Shown piece after piece: positions 11,122-22,649 of a DNA stretch of 46,099 nucleotides. The notes under the pieces are model-generated. The model worked only from the letters and a program-made list of their open reading frames with translations. It was not told where the DNA came from and did not search any database. The position numbers were made by a program, and so were the translations under genes. Each line of letters opens with the position of its first letter. The stretch's first letter is position 1. The stretch comes from Tubiluchus corallicola (lineage: Eukaryota; Priapulida; Priapulimorpha; Priapulimorphida; Tubiluchidae): contig JAQGDQ010001340.1 in NCBI GenBank assembly GCA_030141605.1, positions 1 through 46,099 on the forward strand. Direction: 5' to 3'.

Positions 11122-13023
11122 TTCAACACACTAGAGGCCAGGACCCAGCATTCAACATACTGGAGGCCCCGATCCAGCATTCAACATACTGGAGGTCACG
11201 ACCCAGCATTCAACACACTGGAGGCCACGACCCAGCATTCAACATACTGGAGGCCACGACCCAGCATTCAACACACTGGAGGCCACGACCCAGCATTCAA
11301 CACACTGGAGGCCACGACCCAGCATTCAACACACTGGAGGCCACGACCCAGCATTCAACATACTAGAGGCCACGACCCAGCATTCAACATATCCGAGGCC
11401 CCGACCCAGCATTTAACACACTGGAGGCCACGACCCAGTATTCAACGCGCTGGAGGCCACGACCCAGCATTCAACACACTAGAGGCCACGACCCAGCATT
11501 CAACACACTGGAGGCCACGACCCAGCATTCAACGACACTGGAGGCCACGACCCAGCATTCAACACACTGGAGGCAACGACCCAGTATTCAACACGCTGGA
11601 GGCCACGACCCAGCATTCAACACACTAGAGGCCCCGACCCAGCATTCAACACACTGGAGGCCACGACCCAGTATTCAACACACTAGTGGCCACGACCCAG
11701 CATTCAACAGACTAGTGGCCACGACCCAGCATTCAACACACTAGTGGCCACGACCCAGCATTCAACACACTGGAGGCCACGACCCAGCGTTCAACACACT
11801 GGAGGCCGCGACCCAGCATTCAACACACTAGAGGCCACGACCCAGCATTCAACACACTAGAGGCCACGACCCAGCATTCAACACACTGGAGGCCACGACC
11901 CAGCATTCAACACACTGGAGGCCACGACCCAGCATTCAACACACTGGAGGCCACGACCCAGCATTCAACACACTGGAGGCCACGACCCAGCATTCAACAC
12001 ACTAGAGGCCACGACCCAGCATTCAACACACTAGTGGCCACGACCCAGCATTCAACACACTAGAGGCCACGACCCAGCATTCAACACACTAGAGGCCACG
12101 ACCCAGCATTCAACACACTGGAGGCCACGACCCAGCATTCAACAACTAGACACGACCCAGCATTCAACACACTAGAGGCCACGACCCAGCATTCAACACA
12201 CTAGTGGCCACGACCCAGCATTCAACACACTAGTGGCCACGACCCAGCATTCAACACGCTGGAGGCCACGACCCAGCATTCAACACACTAGAGGCCGCGA
12301 CCCAGCATTCAACACACTAGAGGCCACGACCCAGCATTCAACACACTAGAGGCCACGACCCACATTCAACAACTGAGCGACCCGCTTCAACACACTGGGC
12401 CACGACCCAGCATTAACACACTGAGGCCACGACCCAGCATTCAACACACTAGTGGCCACGACCCAGCATTCAACACACTAGTGGCCACGACCCAGCATTC
12501 AACACACTAGAGGCCACGACCCAGCATTCAACACACTAGAGGCCACGACCCAGCATTCAACACACTGGAGGCCACGACCCAGCATTCAACATACTAGAGG
12601 TCACGACCCAGCATTCAACACACTAGGGGCCACGACCCAGCATTGAACACACTAGTGGCCACGACCCAGCATTCAACACACTAGTGGCCACGACCCAGCA
12701 TTCAACACACTAGTGGCCACGACCCAGCATTCAACACACTGGAGGCCACGACCCAGCATTCAACACACTGGAGGCCACGACCAAGCATTCAACACGCTAG
12801 AGGCCACGACCCAGCATTCAACACACTAGAGGCCACGACCCATCATTCAACATATTGGAGGCCATGACCCAGCATTCAACATATTGGAGGCCATGACCCA
12901 GCATTCAACACACTAGAGGCCACGACCCAGCATTCAACATACTAGAGGCCATGACCCAGCATTCAACATATTGGAGGCCACGACCCAGCATTCAACATAT
13001 TGGAGGCCACGACCAAGCATTCA
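11122..13023. repeat. 29-bp minisatellite, about 65 copies
   Basis: The unit is ggaggccacgacccagcatt plus caacacact, with common variants tagtgg, tagagg and catactgg. The array is GC-richer than its flanks. The region 12143-12156 and especially 12360-12425 has many one- to three-base deletions compared with the otherwise regular units. Open frames inside are artefacts. Confidence 0.98.
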
Positions 13024-13200
13024 TTGTTGTTGGAACTTTTCAGGAAAAAGAAATACGTTTCTTGGGAAGTTGTGCACAAAAACAACGAGTTAACTCATTT
13101 CACCCACTAGTAACTCATTTTACTTTAGAATTGAAAAGTTAGACGCAACAAAATTTAGCTGTAATCATTTGTCATGAGCCGCATGATTGTCTTTGGCAGA

Positions 13201-13257
13201 ACTATGAACTATGAAATTTTATTTCACACATAAAACAGAACATACATAAAAAACTTA
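13201..13257 (-). mobile_element. Minus-strand LINE 3' tail remnant
   Basis: Read on the minus strand the segment ends gtgtgaaataaaatttcata followed by repeated gttcatagttcat, the same layout as the tail at 21226. It directly abuts the plus-strand reverse transcriptase remnant. Confidence 0.45.
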
Positions 13258-15600
13258 TATATCCAGGCAAAATAATTTTTGACCAAGAACTCCAATTAGC
13301 AGCAAATAAATGGTTACAAGAAAAATGCGCAAAATTAAAAGTGTCGCAAGGCAGCCTTTTCTGGAAATCGTGCAAAAAATGTTCATTCACAAGGTATCTG
13401 TTCACACTAATCCTTCGATGATAGATGGCGCATTTTTGTTGAACACAGCATAATTGATATTAATGACTTTAGCAATGAACACCAAGCAATTAGCTCTAAC
13501 TTTTGTATGAATGATTTGAATTCAACCATCAAAGAGACTCCCATATTTGGTAAAAGCGTTGATTGTGATGGATTTCACCCGTTAATGATATTTTATCTTG
13601 GTTTTGGGCTAAAGCGGATTTTTTACATTTATGTAGCCTTTGTTTGACACAAGATATCTGGGTATGATGCCACTCTAAAGTTATCTTTATTAGAAAAGAA
13701 AATAAGGCTAATTATACAGGTCCCGTGAGTTTCATACCAATAAAATATCGTCTTACTTTGGAAAACTTGCAGAATGGTTAATGTGCTACCTAAAAAATCT
13801 CCAACAACTTAATTGTGTATCTTGTATCGTTTAATCTGGAAACAAATAAGATAATTTTATATAATGTTGCTCAGTTTTACAGCGAAATTTAAACCAAAAT
13901 GATCTAATTAACTTTAACAAAGTTTTACGCAAATTATAAAATCTAATCTCTAGTCTAATTAATCTTATCGTTTTAATAAACAAAGGTTCAAGATTTAAGA
14001 AATTCGTAAATCAACTTACATGGTGATCTTCTATAAGTGTAATTGTGAAATTATAACAACAAATCAATGAATGACGCTAAACTATCTATAACTGCAGTGT
14101 TTGTGAAAGCTCCAATCTACAGGTAAGTGTACAGGTAAAAGACCGGTCACATGGCCTGTTTAAAATGAAAGCAATTTATAACATATAACATACAAGCTTA
14201 AATCAGCACAGCTAATTACAAACCGTCTAAGAAAATTGATGGTCAAAAATGGACTTATCGACAAAGAACAAGAAAGATTCATGCCTGGTCACAATTGCGG
14301 GTGGTACTCAGTGCGTTTAATTTCCAGTATACAAGAAAATCAATTACATGGAATCCTATCTCTGGCTATCTGTTGCGATTTTCAACGTGCGTTCGTCAGC
14401 ATCTGGTTAGACAGTCTTGTTTTTCGGCTTCTTTCTGCTGGTATCCAGGGAAAGATGTTAGGGTTATTCAAATATTTGCTTTATAAAAGAAAATTATATA
14501 TTAAACTTGGAAGTTATACTTCGTGTGAATATGACTGCAAGATTGGGGTTCCTCAGGGTTCGGTTGTCTCACCTTTACTTTTCATTTTCTATGTGTCAGA
14601 TATGTTTAAACAAATATTGACTCTGTTAAGGGTTGATTCTTTCAGATACGCTGATGACGGCATAATCCTTGCATCGGGTTCTAGATATGTACCTAGTTCA
14701 TACAGATGTAGTGAACTTAGGACAGCAGTGCTGTGATTGGCTTCATACCTGCTGTAGAAAATAGAGACAGGTTATTAACTGCTCACCTGGTAAACTGAGG
14801 TTCTACCTTTTGACATGGAAAACCAAAATGTCATTTTGAAAACTGGGAATCAAAGCATTAATTACGTGCACAGCAGTAAGGTGCTAGGTGTTGTTATAGA
14901 CAAACAGCTGTCTTTTGAATTACAAATCAATAACTTCAGGGGGGGGGAAGCATGGTATAGATGGTTACAAATCAAAAGAAAATGTAGCCTCTACAAAGGT
15001 TTTCGTCTCCGTACTGTAATTTTGCTATTTAAATTTAAATACCTCTAATTTTGTATGGAGCACCAGCACGGATGGTGCGCAAACGTAGCCTCTTTGATGA
15101 TCTTATATATGATGTCACGAAAACATGAAAACTGGAACAGCCTGTATTTCACCCGTCTAGTGAAAAATTAGAGTTGATCCGTTGTGTACCACCCCTTTAC
15201 ATTACTTCAAGAGTGTAGTTACAAAATTTATTCTGAAAGTACTATCTGCCTCAAATGATGATCTTGTCAAATTAAATTTGATAAATAGTTTTACAAATGC
15301 TCATCTTAACCATAATTACTTTTCACGTCAATTGCTAGTTTTTCCAGACGAATTATTAATAATCAGTAAAGACAAATTGGCGTAAGATGGATATAGCTTC
15401 TTTACCTTACAAGAAAAATGACTTTGATAAGTATGTGTTGCATTTGTTGACAAATAGGTGTCGCCACAAGTACCATTGTATTAATTCCCATATCAACCGG
15501 ATAAGTTTTTAATACGCCTGTCTTCTTGTTCAAGAGAAAATTAGAAGCGTTGGCTTTCAGCTTATTACCAAAGAAGGGAAATTTTAAGCAATTTTTATTT
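13258..15600 (+). pseudogene. Degenerate non-LTR reverse transcriptase (jockey-like)
   Basis: A broken ORF2 spread over several frames with stops. Recognisable blocks in order: a linker with SLFWKSCKK near 13360; DLNSTIKETPIFGKSVDCDG at about 13515-13570; a finger/palm block with DFQRAF at about 14380; GVPQGSVVSPLLFIFYVSDM at about 14545-14605; the catalytic FRYADD at about 14642-14660; SKVLGVVIDKQLSF at about 14875-14916; and thumb/C-terminal pieces to about 15600. The longest intact part is 14236-14736. Known LINE ORF2 proteins are about 900-1000 residues with an N-terminal endonuclease, which is missing here. The FADD-box aspartates are preserved, but frameshifts make it inactive. Confidence 0.85.
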
Positions 15601-15717
15601 TGCTCAAAATTGGGCGCGCTCCTAATAGTACATGTAACTGCTTAACAAGCTCTCATCTATACATTATTCATTATTTGAATGTACATAGGTAGTAGACCAT
15701 ATCAAAAGAAATGATTT

Positions 15718-15905
15718 TATTAGATTTAGATTTAGATTTATTTATTCATCCATTTAGCACACTTCAAAAATGCAACTTATACAATTACACATTAACAATG
15801 CATTGCAGTGCTACGAGCGTGGGAGAAGAAATTAACTTATCAGCTATGCTCAACATAGATAAGACTTAACTAATTACATAAACAACAACAAAAATACTTT
15901 AAAGG
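15718..15905 (-). mobile_element. Minus-strand LINE 3' tail with (TCTAAA)n
   Basis: On the minus strand the end reads gatgaataaataaa followed by tctaaatctaaatcta. This AATAAA plus short tandem tail is the same pattern as other LINE ends in the window. No coding portion was recognised. Confidence 0.5.
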
Positions 15906-15942
15906 AGCGAAGAAATGGATGCGAGAAAACGATAATGACAAT

Positions 15943-16050
15943 GTTGATGATGATGATGATGATAGTGATGACAACGACGGTAGCATTAATGCTGATGACA
16001 ATGGTGGTGGTGATGACAATGATAATGATTTGATGTTAATGGTGATGATG
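15943..16050 (+). repeat. GAT/GAC-rich imperfect trinucleotide tract
   Basis: Imperfect (GAT)n with GAC and GGT variants. The open frame across it would be Asp-rich, but there is no sign that it is a gene. Confidence 0.8.
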
Positions 16051-16099
16051 CGCCAAGTTAGCTATTTTTGCGGTGTTATGAAAATTGAATTAAAATATT

Positions 16100-17602
16100 G
16101 AACTATAACTATAAAAAATATAACTATGTGTTATTTTTAATTACAGAAAATTAATTTGGCCCTCGCTAGTCTGGTTTCGGTTTCACTAGTCTATGTAGTA
16201 CCAATACAGGTACATTTCTGTATGTTTGCTTGTTTATTTTCGTGGTACATTTTTTGAGTCAAAAGAATCAGATGAATAAGTTTAGGATTGTTCATATTTT
16301 GGCAGACACCTGATTCTTACTGAGTTCATGCTAGTTTTTTTATAGACGTCAAATGCATCAAAACGGCACGTGTGCCATTTTTCCTGTGTTATTTTTATCT
16401 ACTTTTCCATTTGTGCAATTTTTTCCTGTGCCATTTTACCGAGTGATTTTTTTCCGGTGACATTTTACATACTTTTCCTTTGTACCATTTCTACCGCGTA
16501 TCATTCTCTGTAATTCCTGATAGTTTCTCGCGATTTGATCGATAACACCATCATCGAGACGATTAACAATTTGACGTTCCATATGAGCAGAGTGTCGAAG
16601 TCCCGAGGAAATGCTTTAGGAATGTTTTGCAAGCGCTTAATAGATGGCAACCTTATTCGCAGTTGCGTGCGCATTGCTGGAGTAGACAAGAAGAAAATAC
16701 TTAAAACTGTGATTTTGCCCAGAAAACATGGATGTTTTGCACTCATTTATTGCAAGACACAGATAGTCGGTCAACATAAGTCAATGCATGGCACGAAAGG
16801 GTAACAATTTACGTTGCATCGCTGACGTTTATTCGATAAATCTCAATTTTTCGCCCCTTACAAATTACATTTAATTCAGTCTTGATTATTTTTATTAACG
16901 AGCTGTAGGTTTGTTGTTTTTCACTTTTGAAAAGAACATTGATAGGAAACTGCAGTGTGGCGAAAAGTGATTAACGTAATTTTGTAACGATAAAGGGCAA
17001 AATTATAATTTGCTAACATGCAGGTGGCTGGTGCTGAAACAGCTGACACGTATAAACTGGTAATAATTAGTGCTGTACTGGTAAATTTGGGATTGGATAT
17101 ACTGTCCAAATCCAGAAGAGTCTAATTTAGTGAGAGTTGGAAGCCGAAGGAGGCAGCACCAATGCCACAACCCGAAGTTGTTGACTAACTATATAGTAGT
17201 AAGCCTATGTAAGGTAGTATTGGTAGCAGTAGTAGTAGTAGTAAAAAATTTATCCTTTAAAATAAAGAGGCAGAATCAAAATTTTGTGGTGGTGACCGTT
17301 ATTAAGAAACCCATTGCTCAGCTGCAGTACCAAATGACAAAGTTCTCCGATCTGAACAGAAGAAGATTTATATAGATCAACTAAATTTAAATCCTGCCAG
17401 AAAAACTTAAACGGAACATTGCAAAATTTTAAGCTGTAGGAAACTCATTTAAGGGCTTTGCTGTGATGGTTAAAAATCAGAGGATCAATTATCTGAAGGT
17501 AGATAAGGCATTTGGCTGCTGCTTTTGTGTGGTGTTTGTGCTTCGTCAGAATGCCAAGATTCAGTATTTTGTGGATCCGTGTTCTGCATGTGTTACTGCT
17601 AT
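16100..17602. other. No gene confirmed; one uncharacterised open stretch
   Basis: A degenerate repeat of gtgccatttttcctgtg-like pieces occupies 16365-16500. An open stretch at 16535-16804 without ATG reads like protein (SRGNALGMFCKRLIDGN) but has no recognised family. A (GTA)n run is at 17222-17243. No exon can be supported. Confidence 0.35.
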
Positions 17603-17622
17603 TTATCTGTTGTGGAGATCGC

Positions 17623-17738
17623 TGACGTCAAGTAGAATTGCATAGAACATCGTAGAATGTTCCGTCGGAATGAACGCCTTAGTGTCTGGATTGTTCTTGA
17701 ACATTTGTTCGAGAAGTTTCTGCAGTGCGCTATATAAG
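17623..17738 (+). promoter_or_regulatory. LTR promoter: CRE, heat-shock elements, TATA box
   Basis: TGACGTCA at 17623-17630 is a perfect cAMP-response element palindrome. GAAtgTTC at 17655-17662 and TTCgaGAAgtTTC at 17708-17720 fit the inverted nGAAn pattern of heat-shock elements. TATATAAG starts at 17731, eleven bases downstream. The order suggests an inducible plus-strand promoter within the LTR U3. Function is inferred from motifs only. Confidence 0.6.
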
Positions 17739-17893
17739 GCGAAGCAGGCTGCCGACACGGGATCGCACATCGCACACAGATCTAACACGGCCTTATACTT
17801 ATTCTTGTATACTTACTTAAACGTTTTCCAGATTTTCACGTTTAGTATAATCATTTCTTGTTCCTTCATCTTTGTGTTATAGAATTCTCGCTG

Positions 17894-17899
17894 AATAAA
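17894..17899 (+). promoter_or_regulatory. LTR polyadenylation signal AATAAA
   Basis: AATAAA about 160 bases after the TATA box, followed within 30 bases by GT-rich gcgtgtttt. This fits the R-U5 position of an LTR. Confidence 0.6.
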
Positions 17900-17972
17900 G
17901 CAGTTATATTTAACGGCGTGTTTTCTGGCTTTCTCTAAGAGCCTTCCGAGAGAAACAAAACACAACATTATC

Positions 17973-18128
17973 TTTGTAAGTCGTCGAAACAAAAACAATG
18001 GATGCTTCGACGTTGTTGCAAAAATTGAGTGAAACAACTGTGCCAAGCTGCTTAAATTCCTATATTGTTTAAGCATGTCCTGCTTAAGTAAATTTATTTA
18101 AAATTGTTTGCATGGATGTGAAAGTTTG
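17973..18128. other. Sequence after solo LTR, no gene recognised
   Basis: A 24-codon open frame starts at the ATG at 17998 in a good context (aacaatgg) and stops at about 18072. It is too short to interpret. Because a complete target duplication ends at 17972, this should be host sequence rather than a retroelement leader. Confidence 0.4.
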
Positions 18129-18803
18129 ATTGCCGCATATATTTCTGAAATCAGAGTTTGACGTATCTTTGTTACTCTAATTATTACATTGCTGCATGTA
18201 TTACTGAAATCAGAGTTTGACGTATCTTTGTTACTCTAATTGTTACACTGCTGCATGTATTACTGAAATCAGAGTTTGACGTATCTTTGTTACTCTAATT
18301 CTTACATTGCTGCATGTATTACTGAAATCAGAGTTTGACGTATCTTTGTTACTCTAATTATTACATTGCTGCATGTATTACCGAAATCAGAGTTTGACGT
18401 ATCTTTGTTACTCTAATTCTTACATTGCTGCATGTATTACCGAAATCAGAGTTTGACGTATCTTTGTTACTCTAATTCTTACATTGCTGCATGTATTACC
18501 GAAATCAGAGTTTGACGTATCTTTGTTACTCTAATTGTTACATTGCTGCATGTATTACCGAAATCAGAGTTTGACGTATCTTTGTTACTCTAATTGTTAC
18601 ATTGCTGCATGTATTACCGAAATCAGAGTTTGACGTATCTTTGTTACTCTAATTGTTACACTGCTGCATGTATTACCGAAATCAGAGTTTGACGTATCTT
18701 TGTTACTCTGATTGTTACATTGCTGCATGTATTACCGAAATCAGAGTTTGACGTATCTTTGTTACTCTAATTGTTGCATTGCTGCATGTATTACTGAAAT
18801 CAG
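18129..18803. repeat. 59-bp minisatellite, about 11.4 copies
   Basis: The unit contains attgctgcatgtattaccga, aatcagagtttgacgtatct and ttgttactctaattgttac. Variants are few (ttactg/ttaccg, attatt/attgtt/attctt). The array ends 29 bases before the PAN3 exon at 18833, so part of it lies where the branch point is expected. Each unit carries a ctaat motif. Confidence 0.97.
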
Positions 18804-18832
18804 AAATAAAGCAACAACTATTTGTATTGCAG

Positions 18833-18912
18833 GGGCAGAGGTGAATATGTTTCCTACGATTGCCGAAGCGAACGGTTTACCAGCTGAATCAAAACTTCAA
18901 GCTTATTTACCC
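18833..18912 (+). CDS. PAN3: PAN3 exon (linker)
   Basis: 80 nt between acceptor tattgcag and donor gtaagt. It starts with the last two bases of a codon, then encodes AEVNMFPTIAEANGL and ends YLP in phase 0. The peptide belongs to the poorly conserved N-terminal linker, so the call rests on phase fit and position before clear PAN3 exons. The upstream intron ends in the 59-bp minisatellite. Confidence 0.7.
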
Positions 18913-21900
18913 GTAAGTTACATTTGATTACTTTTCACTTTTAATAAGAAGTGTATTGCATAAATGCAACTGTGGAAACTGTAGCATAACATTCTAGCTT
19001 CAATGGCATGTGATGACCAGATGAGATAAAAAAGTTTTGAGATTTGCTGTTGTGAACCGACTGAGTATAATGGGTACTGTACAGCGTAGACAGCAGGAAT
19101 GAACACCATTTATTGTCGACAGAATGGCAACGTTCGGCTGTAACCTATTTTTATGTTTATATGAGCTTTAACACTGAACCTTAGAGAGCAAACATCAAAT
19201 GTTGTGATTGTTTCAAACTCGGGGAAATGGTGTATGCTATGCGTAAGGTTTCAGTGAGCCTTTTGGAAAGACGTCAGGCCCACGAGTGTGCCAGGTGACG
19301 TATGTGGAGTGAAATTCAAACACAAGGGGGCATAACATCACTGGAGGACAAAGAGATATTGGGGAGATATAACTGGAGGACAACCTCGGAAAATATCAGT
19401 AAAATTGAGTGACTTTTGCATTTGAATCGTCAGGCGGGAAATGGTTTATATCGTTAAGGCGTCATTTTGATCAGTTCAAGTAATGTTTATGTGTATCAGG
19501 TGGCACAAAAAAATTTGCGGAAGTTTTTATCACGATATGTTAAGAAGAAATTAATGGATTCACGTGAAAATTACTACTGATGTTACAGATGCTTATGTAT
19601 AAACATCAAAATCTTAGAGTATTCCCTTAAATATTTCAGTGTGTCTACCATTTTAGTGCAGACTAGACGAAGTCATTTCTTACAACAGCTGACACAGTTT
19701 CTCACTTCTTTAAGACGTATTTGGTCCCATCATTTAGCAGTTTTTTCCTTTAGTTTCTCTCTACGTCAGGCTGTTTGTTGTGAATCTGGATAATGGCTGT
19801 AACTAGTTCATAAGTTTCATTTTTTCTTGACAAGTAATCTTTCTCAGTTCTTTACTTTCTGTGTTGAAAACCGCCCCATTTCTTCGAGCCCATGTCTCAA
19901 GAGTTTCAAGAGTTTATTCATTTCCACATTGCATCTTACAATTGTTAAAATACACATAATTATCCATTTAGGTTAATATAAATATAAATAAATGCAATAT
20001 TATCGAGAAAATACAAAGTGCAGCATATACATGTGCAAATTACATTACAGAATAATTTTGATGCATACAGTTTGGGCCTAAAAGCATAGCTTGACAGGCC
20101 AAACTGTACGTGGAGATCTTAAAAAAAAATGTCGAAAGCGTAACCGAGAAAGCCGTTGTTTTTCTATGGCTAACTTTCGGGCTAGGATTGCCATTTTGTA
20201 TGACGCTAATTATTGGATTGGAGGCTAAAAAGTATTGCGCCAAATTAGCGTATTAACAGCAGAGTAGTGTTGCCGCTTAGCCGTAATGTTCATACCATGC
20301 AAAAAGAGACGTATAATAATTATGCAATTATTTAGTAATGCGAAACAAAAAATTAACAAAACAAAGAGTGAACAAATGTGCATTGAAAGAAATGTAAAAC
20401 ATTACTGCTAACCAGTAGAAAATAAACAAACTTTTATTTCAACTGATTTTAATATTCCTCGATTCAGCTTTAAACTTTCACAAAGCTTTTGAGCTCATGA
20501 GGTAAGACCCATGTGGTGTATTTTTAATTATTATTATTATGAGTTTATTTCATATAAAAATATACAGTTTACAAAGATAAAGATGTTAGTAAAACAGGTA
20601 ATGCGATATTAGTAAAGTAACATATCTACAGACATTCAACTTTATAATAACCATACATTGTAGTTCCCTTGTAATTATATTACATTATACAGTGTTGTAA
20701 AGAGCTATAATAGATATCTTAAAACATAATCTTTAAATGAGTTCTTAACCTTTAATTTTACATTTTCGTTTAGATCTACAGTACAACCATATTCAAATCT
20801 TAAATTTACTTGACTGTTATTTACATAGTAGTATAGCTTTGGAATTCTCAATGTGCAAGAGTTTAATTGCTGTAATGTTTTAATGTTTAGCCTAGCTAAG
20901 CTGTTTCGGCGTAGAAAGCTGCATACTAAGTTACAATCTAACCTTGTTATGCAAGTTTACACAACCGTAATATTTACTATAGATCTACTATGTTTTATCA
21001 CAAACACACACGTGTAATCAGGCAATCAATTTCCACTTGAACTTCTACCTGTATGAAACTTAGCTTACACAGGAACGTGTTTTACCGGGGCAGAAGTTTT
21101 TCGTAAGCGTAAAAAATGTTAAATCTTAGAGTTCCGCTTATCAGACTTTTGACTTGATTTTAATAAACGGTTGCAGTGACAATTAAACTTAACAGTGAAT
21201 GTGTAGTTTTAATTTCTGAGTCTGGGGAATTATGAATTATGAATTTATTCCACAGCAACTCAAACATACATATAAATTGATATAACATTGAAAAAAAATG
21301 AACTATGCGAGTTACTGTGAGGAGAAGGAAGGAGCATTGAGCTTTCGAGTCCTCCTCCAGATAAGTGAAACAATTGACAATTAACATTACATTTTCATTA
21401 GTTATAACGCACATTAGAACAAAATAAGTTTTGTTAGTAACTTAAGATCAGGATGAGTAAAATTGTGAGTTAATTATACCGTTGTAGTAGGTAATTCTTT
21501 GATGCTTTTTTAAATTGATAAAGATTAAGAGTTTTCATTTCCCGCGAAATTGATGACCCTATTTTAATAGCATTATATTTTGATGACTGTTTCGTTATAT
21601 TTGTTTTTGGAAGAGGGAGTACATAGTTTTCGACTGAATATCTTGTGTAATGATCATGTTGATTTGAAACTGGACTAAAGTATGACTGAAAAGCTGGTGG
21701 AAGTAGTGAATTATGATACTGATACATGAAATGAAGAAAATACATGTCATATATTTCTTTCACTTTAAAAGTTTTAACAGACAAGTAATTTATATTTAGT
21801 TTATGCCCTCATGCTACATCCATTATCCATGCACAGTTTAAGTTTAAGCCAGTTATACCTGAACTACTTGAAGGAGCCTTGAAATTTTTGGCAGGGGGTA

Positions 21901-22603
21901 ATTTTGGGAGAAGATCAAAACGGCTGCGGTTAAAGGTCGTCACGGGAGTTTAAATTTACTGTTTTATACAGTGTTACTGTTGACGCAAGCCCTGTATACA
22001 AAAAGGTAGTGGGTAAGTGGTATAAAATTTCGAGACGGATTTTTGAAGCTTTGTGTAAGTGGAGGGTTTTCTTGTGCTTTGAGTGACAACTTTTGAATGG
22101 AGACTTGCATTGATTTTTCCTTCTTCTTCCACAATTATTTTGTTTAACAAGAAACGATTCTTAAAGTGAGTTATCAATGTGATATTTAACTGTTGGAAAT
22201 TGCTACTCGGATTTGGTGATTGTTGATACTCACGATTGTCTGTGTTAGATCACATGCAAGTTTTGTAATGTCAAATGTATAAATAGTGTAAATGTAATGA
22301 GTGAAATTTATGTAATGTAAAGCATGTTTCTGTTAATTGTGTCATGTCAAATGTATATATAGTGTAAAATATGTCATGTAAAATTTAATGTACTTTTGTA
22401 ATATTGTTTTGTAAAAATATGTTAATATTGTGTTTGTAAATATGTTCATTTATTGTATATAATTAGGCCTTAGTTTTGCACTTTAGTTTTTTTAGTCTGC
22501 ACTGGACGCATTTGTCTTGAACAGTGTTGTTTATTTTAACATTACACTGAGGATTACTCAATTTTATTATAATGAGTGAACCATTTTAATGACAAATCAA
22601 GAA

Positions 22604-22649
<46 letters not shown>

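Larger units (their letters stand above)
17608..17967 (+). mobile_element. Solo LTR with 5-bp target duplication
   Basis: A 360-bp segment begins TGTTGTGG and ends ACACAACA, giving a 7-bp terminal inverted repeat TGTTGTG/CACAACA. It is flanked by TTATC on both sides (17603-17607 and 17968-17972), a target duplication size common for Ty3/gypsy elements. Inside, in retroviral LTR order, lie upstream regulatory motifs, a TATA box (17731-17738) and an AATAAA (17894-17899) followed by a GT-rich tract. No internal coding region is present, so this is a solo LTR left by recombination between two LTRs. The exact clade cannot be told without its pol gene. Confidence 0.85.

Noticed and set aside
11122-13023. 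Possible CRISPR-like regular repeat array
   Set aside because: Units are contiguous 29-bp tandem repeats without unique spacers, in a eukaryotic intron-bearing context.
16535-16804. Open stretch of 90 codons with protein-like composition
   Set aside because: It has no ATG start, no recognised motif and no clear splice sites; kept only as a note in the gap entry.
17968-18075. Retroelement leader and gag start after the LTR (ATG at 17998)
   Set aside because: The TTATC target duplication closes directly after the LTR, so the following sequence is flanking DNA and the frame stops after 24 codons.
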